From JAGNNV01 sp031392925 (GTDB lineage: Bacteria > Acidobacteriota > Vicinamibacteria > Fen-336 > JAGNNV01): 10,546 nucleotides of DNA. Under the pieces are notes generated by a model that did no database searches, had not been told where the DNA came from, and saw nothing but the letters and a program-made list of their open reading frames with translations. Position numbers and translations under genes: made by a program. The stretch covers positions 1-10,546 of the forward strand of contig JANMVV010000443.1 in NCBI GenBank assembly GCA_031392925.1, written 5' to 3'. This document shows, piece by piece, positions 9,441 to 10,546 of this stretch (positions within the stretch are counted from its first letter, which is position 1; each line of letters begins with the position of its first letter).

Positions 9441-10546
9441 CTACTTGCCCTTCGTTGGCTGAGGGGCGGGGGCTTCGGGCGCGGGCGCCGCGATGCTGAC
9501 GGCAGCGCCGTCGCCAATCTTCTGCAGACCGCCGACGATCAGCTGCTGGCCCGTCTTCAAGCCGTCGCGCACCACGTAGTCGTTTCCGATGATGTCGCCG
9601 AGCTGGACCGCGTGCTGCCTGGCCACCAGTCCCTTGTCCGTCTTCTCCGCCACGAACGCAAAGTACTGGCCGTTGACGCGCATCACCGAGGTGACGGGAA
9701 CGGTGAGCCCGGGCTCCGAACTCCACACGATGCGCACCCGGATGAACTGGTCGGAGCGGAACTTGCCCCTGCCTTCGACCAGGGTGGCCTTGGCCAGGAT
9801 GGTCTGGGTGGCGTCATCGACGTTGGGCGAGACGAAGGTGATGCGGTTGGTGGCGATCACCTTTCCGTCCTCCATGATCCGCACCGGCAGCCCGACCTTC
9901 AGTTCTCCGGCCTGCGATACGGGCACGCTCACATAGACCTCGAGCGCGTCGTTCTCGTCCACCGTGGTCAGCATCGTCGACTTCGTGACCCGGTCGCCGA
10001 CCCGCACGGGAATGTCGCCCACCACTCCCGAGGCCGGGGCCGTCACCTTGTAATAACCAAGTTCGGCCCGCTGCTGGCTCACCTGCTCTTCGGAGGCCTT
10101 GAGCTGGGCCTCGGTGGTGCGAAGGGCGGTGTCGGCCTCTTCGGCATCGCGCTGGCTGGCCGCGCCCGCCTCGAACAGCTTCCGGGTTCGCGTCGCCTGC
10201 TGGCGAGCGTACTCGACCTCGGCCGACCGCATGGCTCGCATCGATTGTTGCGAGGCGAGGGCGGCCTGCTGCGGAGCGGAATCGACTTCGAAGAGCACCG
10301 CGCCCTGCGCGACCCGTTCTCCCGACCTCACCGCGATCCGGGTGACGAAGCCTTCGACCTGGGGCTGGATGGTGCTGGAGCGCCTCGACTTCAGGGAGGC
10401 CACGAACTCGGTCGTCTGTTCCACCGGCTTGAGCGCGAGGCTCACGATCTCCACCGCCATCGGAGGCATGCCACCCCCGGGCCCGCCCGGCCCCTGAGGG
10501 GCGCCCCCGCAGGCCGCGAGAAAAAGACTCGCGAGAATCCACGTCC
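9441..10546 (-). CDS. RND efflux membrane-fusion lipoprotein (5' end outside window)
   Basis: This is the periplasmic adaptor of the efflux system, AcrA/MexA-like, linking the pump to the channel. The frame stays open to the window edge. Reading upstream of ATG 10467-10469 gives WILASLFLAAC-GG, a hydrophobic leader with a lipobox (LAAC, Cys codon 10509-10511). The true start therefore lies beyond the window and the mature protein is lipid-anchored, about 356 residues. Counted from that Cys, the parts are: a Gly/Pro-rich spacer (2-14), the first lipoyl half (~48-77), a coiled-coil hairpin rich in Ala/Gln/Arg/Glu (~80-150), the second lipoyl half (~154-184, TAPASGVVGDIPVRVGD), a beta-barrel (~185-265), a membrane-proximal domain (to ~340), and an Ala/Pro tail. 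Its stop is 3 bp before the permease start, so the two form an operon. Confidence 0.9.
   Translation of the reverse strand, partial: TWILASLFLAACGGAPQGPGGPGGGMPPMAVEIVSLALKPVEQTTEFVASLKSRRSSTIQPQVEGFVTRIAVRSGERVAQGAVLFEVDSAPQQAALASQQSMRAMRSAEVEYARQQATRTRKLFEAGAASQRDAEEADTALRTTEAQLKASEEQVSQQRAELGYYKVTAPASGVVGDIPVRVGDRVTKSTMLTTVDENDALEVYVSVPVSQAGELKVGLPVRIMEDGKVIATNRITFVSPNVDDATQTILAKATLVEGRGKFRSDQFIRVRIVWSSEPGLTVPVTSVMRVNGQYFAFVAEKTDKGLVARQHAVQLGDIIGNDYVVRDGLKTGQQLIVGGLQKIGDGAAVSIAAPAPEAPAPQPTKGK

Overview
The window is a stretch of high-GC DNA from a Gram-negative bacterium. It encodes an RND efflux system with an outer-membrane factor, the tail of a TonB-receptor-like barrel, and a lipoprotein adaptor. 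The RND and cytochrome bd sequences resemble those of environmental phyla such as Acidobacteriota, Gemmatimonadota or Rokubacteria-like lineages. That placement is an impression only, because no RNA or marker gene is present.

Left part (1-1037). A hairpin and the last ~18-20 codons of a TonB-dependent receptor (minus strand) lie at the edge, but the receptor body is missing. About 390 bp of broken sequence follows, with one possible frameshifted gene relic. Next comes a small secreted cysteine- and aromatic-rich protein (472-825, minus). Its upstream region is AT-rich and holds a promoter-like sequence over three regularly spaced ACACT/AGTGT half-sites. No intact gene other than the secreted protein was found here.

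Centre (1038-4993). Two overlapping plus-strand genes encode a cytochrome bd-type oxidase (subunits I and II). All haem-ligand positions are kept, but residues tied to quinol binding and proton uptake in E. coli CydA/CydB are replaced. They converge on a minus-strand YghX-like dienelactone hydrolase family protein with a Tat-like leader. Divergent from that is a small uncharacterised gene with conserved-looking His motifs.

Right part (5007-10546, minus strand). This is an efflux operon. A lipoprotein membrane-fusion protein (its start lies beyond the window) is followed after 3 bp by one 1476-codon frame. That frame joins a complete HAE1-type RND permease to a complete TolC/OprM-type outer-membrane factor. 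The join contains a signal-peptide-like segment, so the product could be a polyprotein cleaved by signal peptidase; a sequencing or frameshift artefact is the main alternative. The adaptor, pump and channel would form one tripartite exporter.

The most interesting items are the RND-OMF fusion, the bd-type oxidase lacking canonical quinol-site residues, and the operator-like array in front of the secreted-protein gene. No CRISPR, tRNA, rRNA or insertion sequence was recognised.
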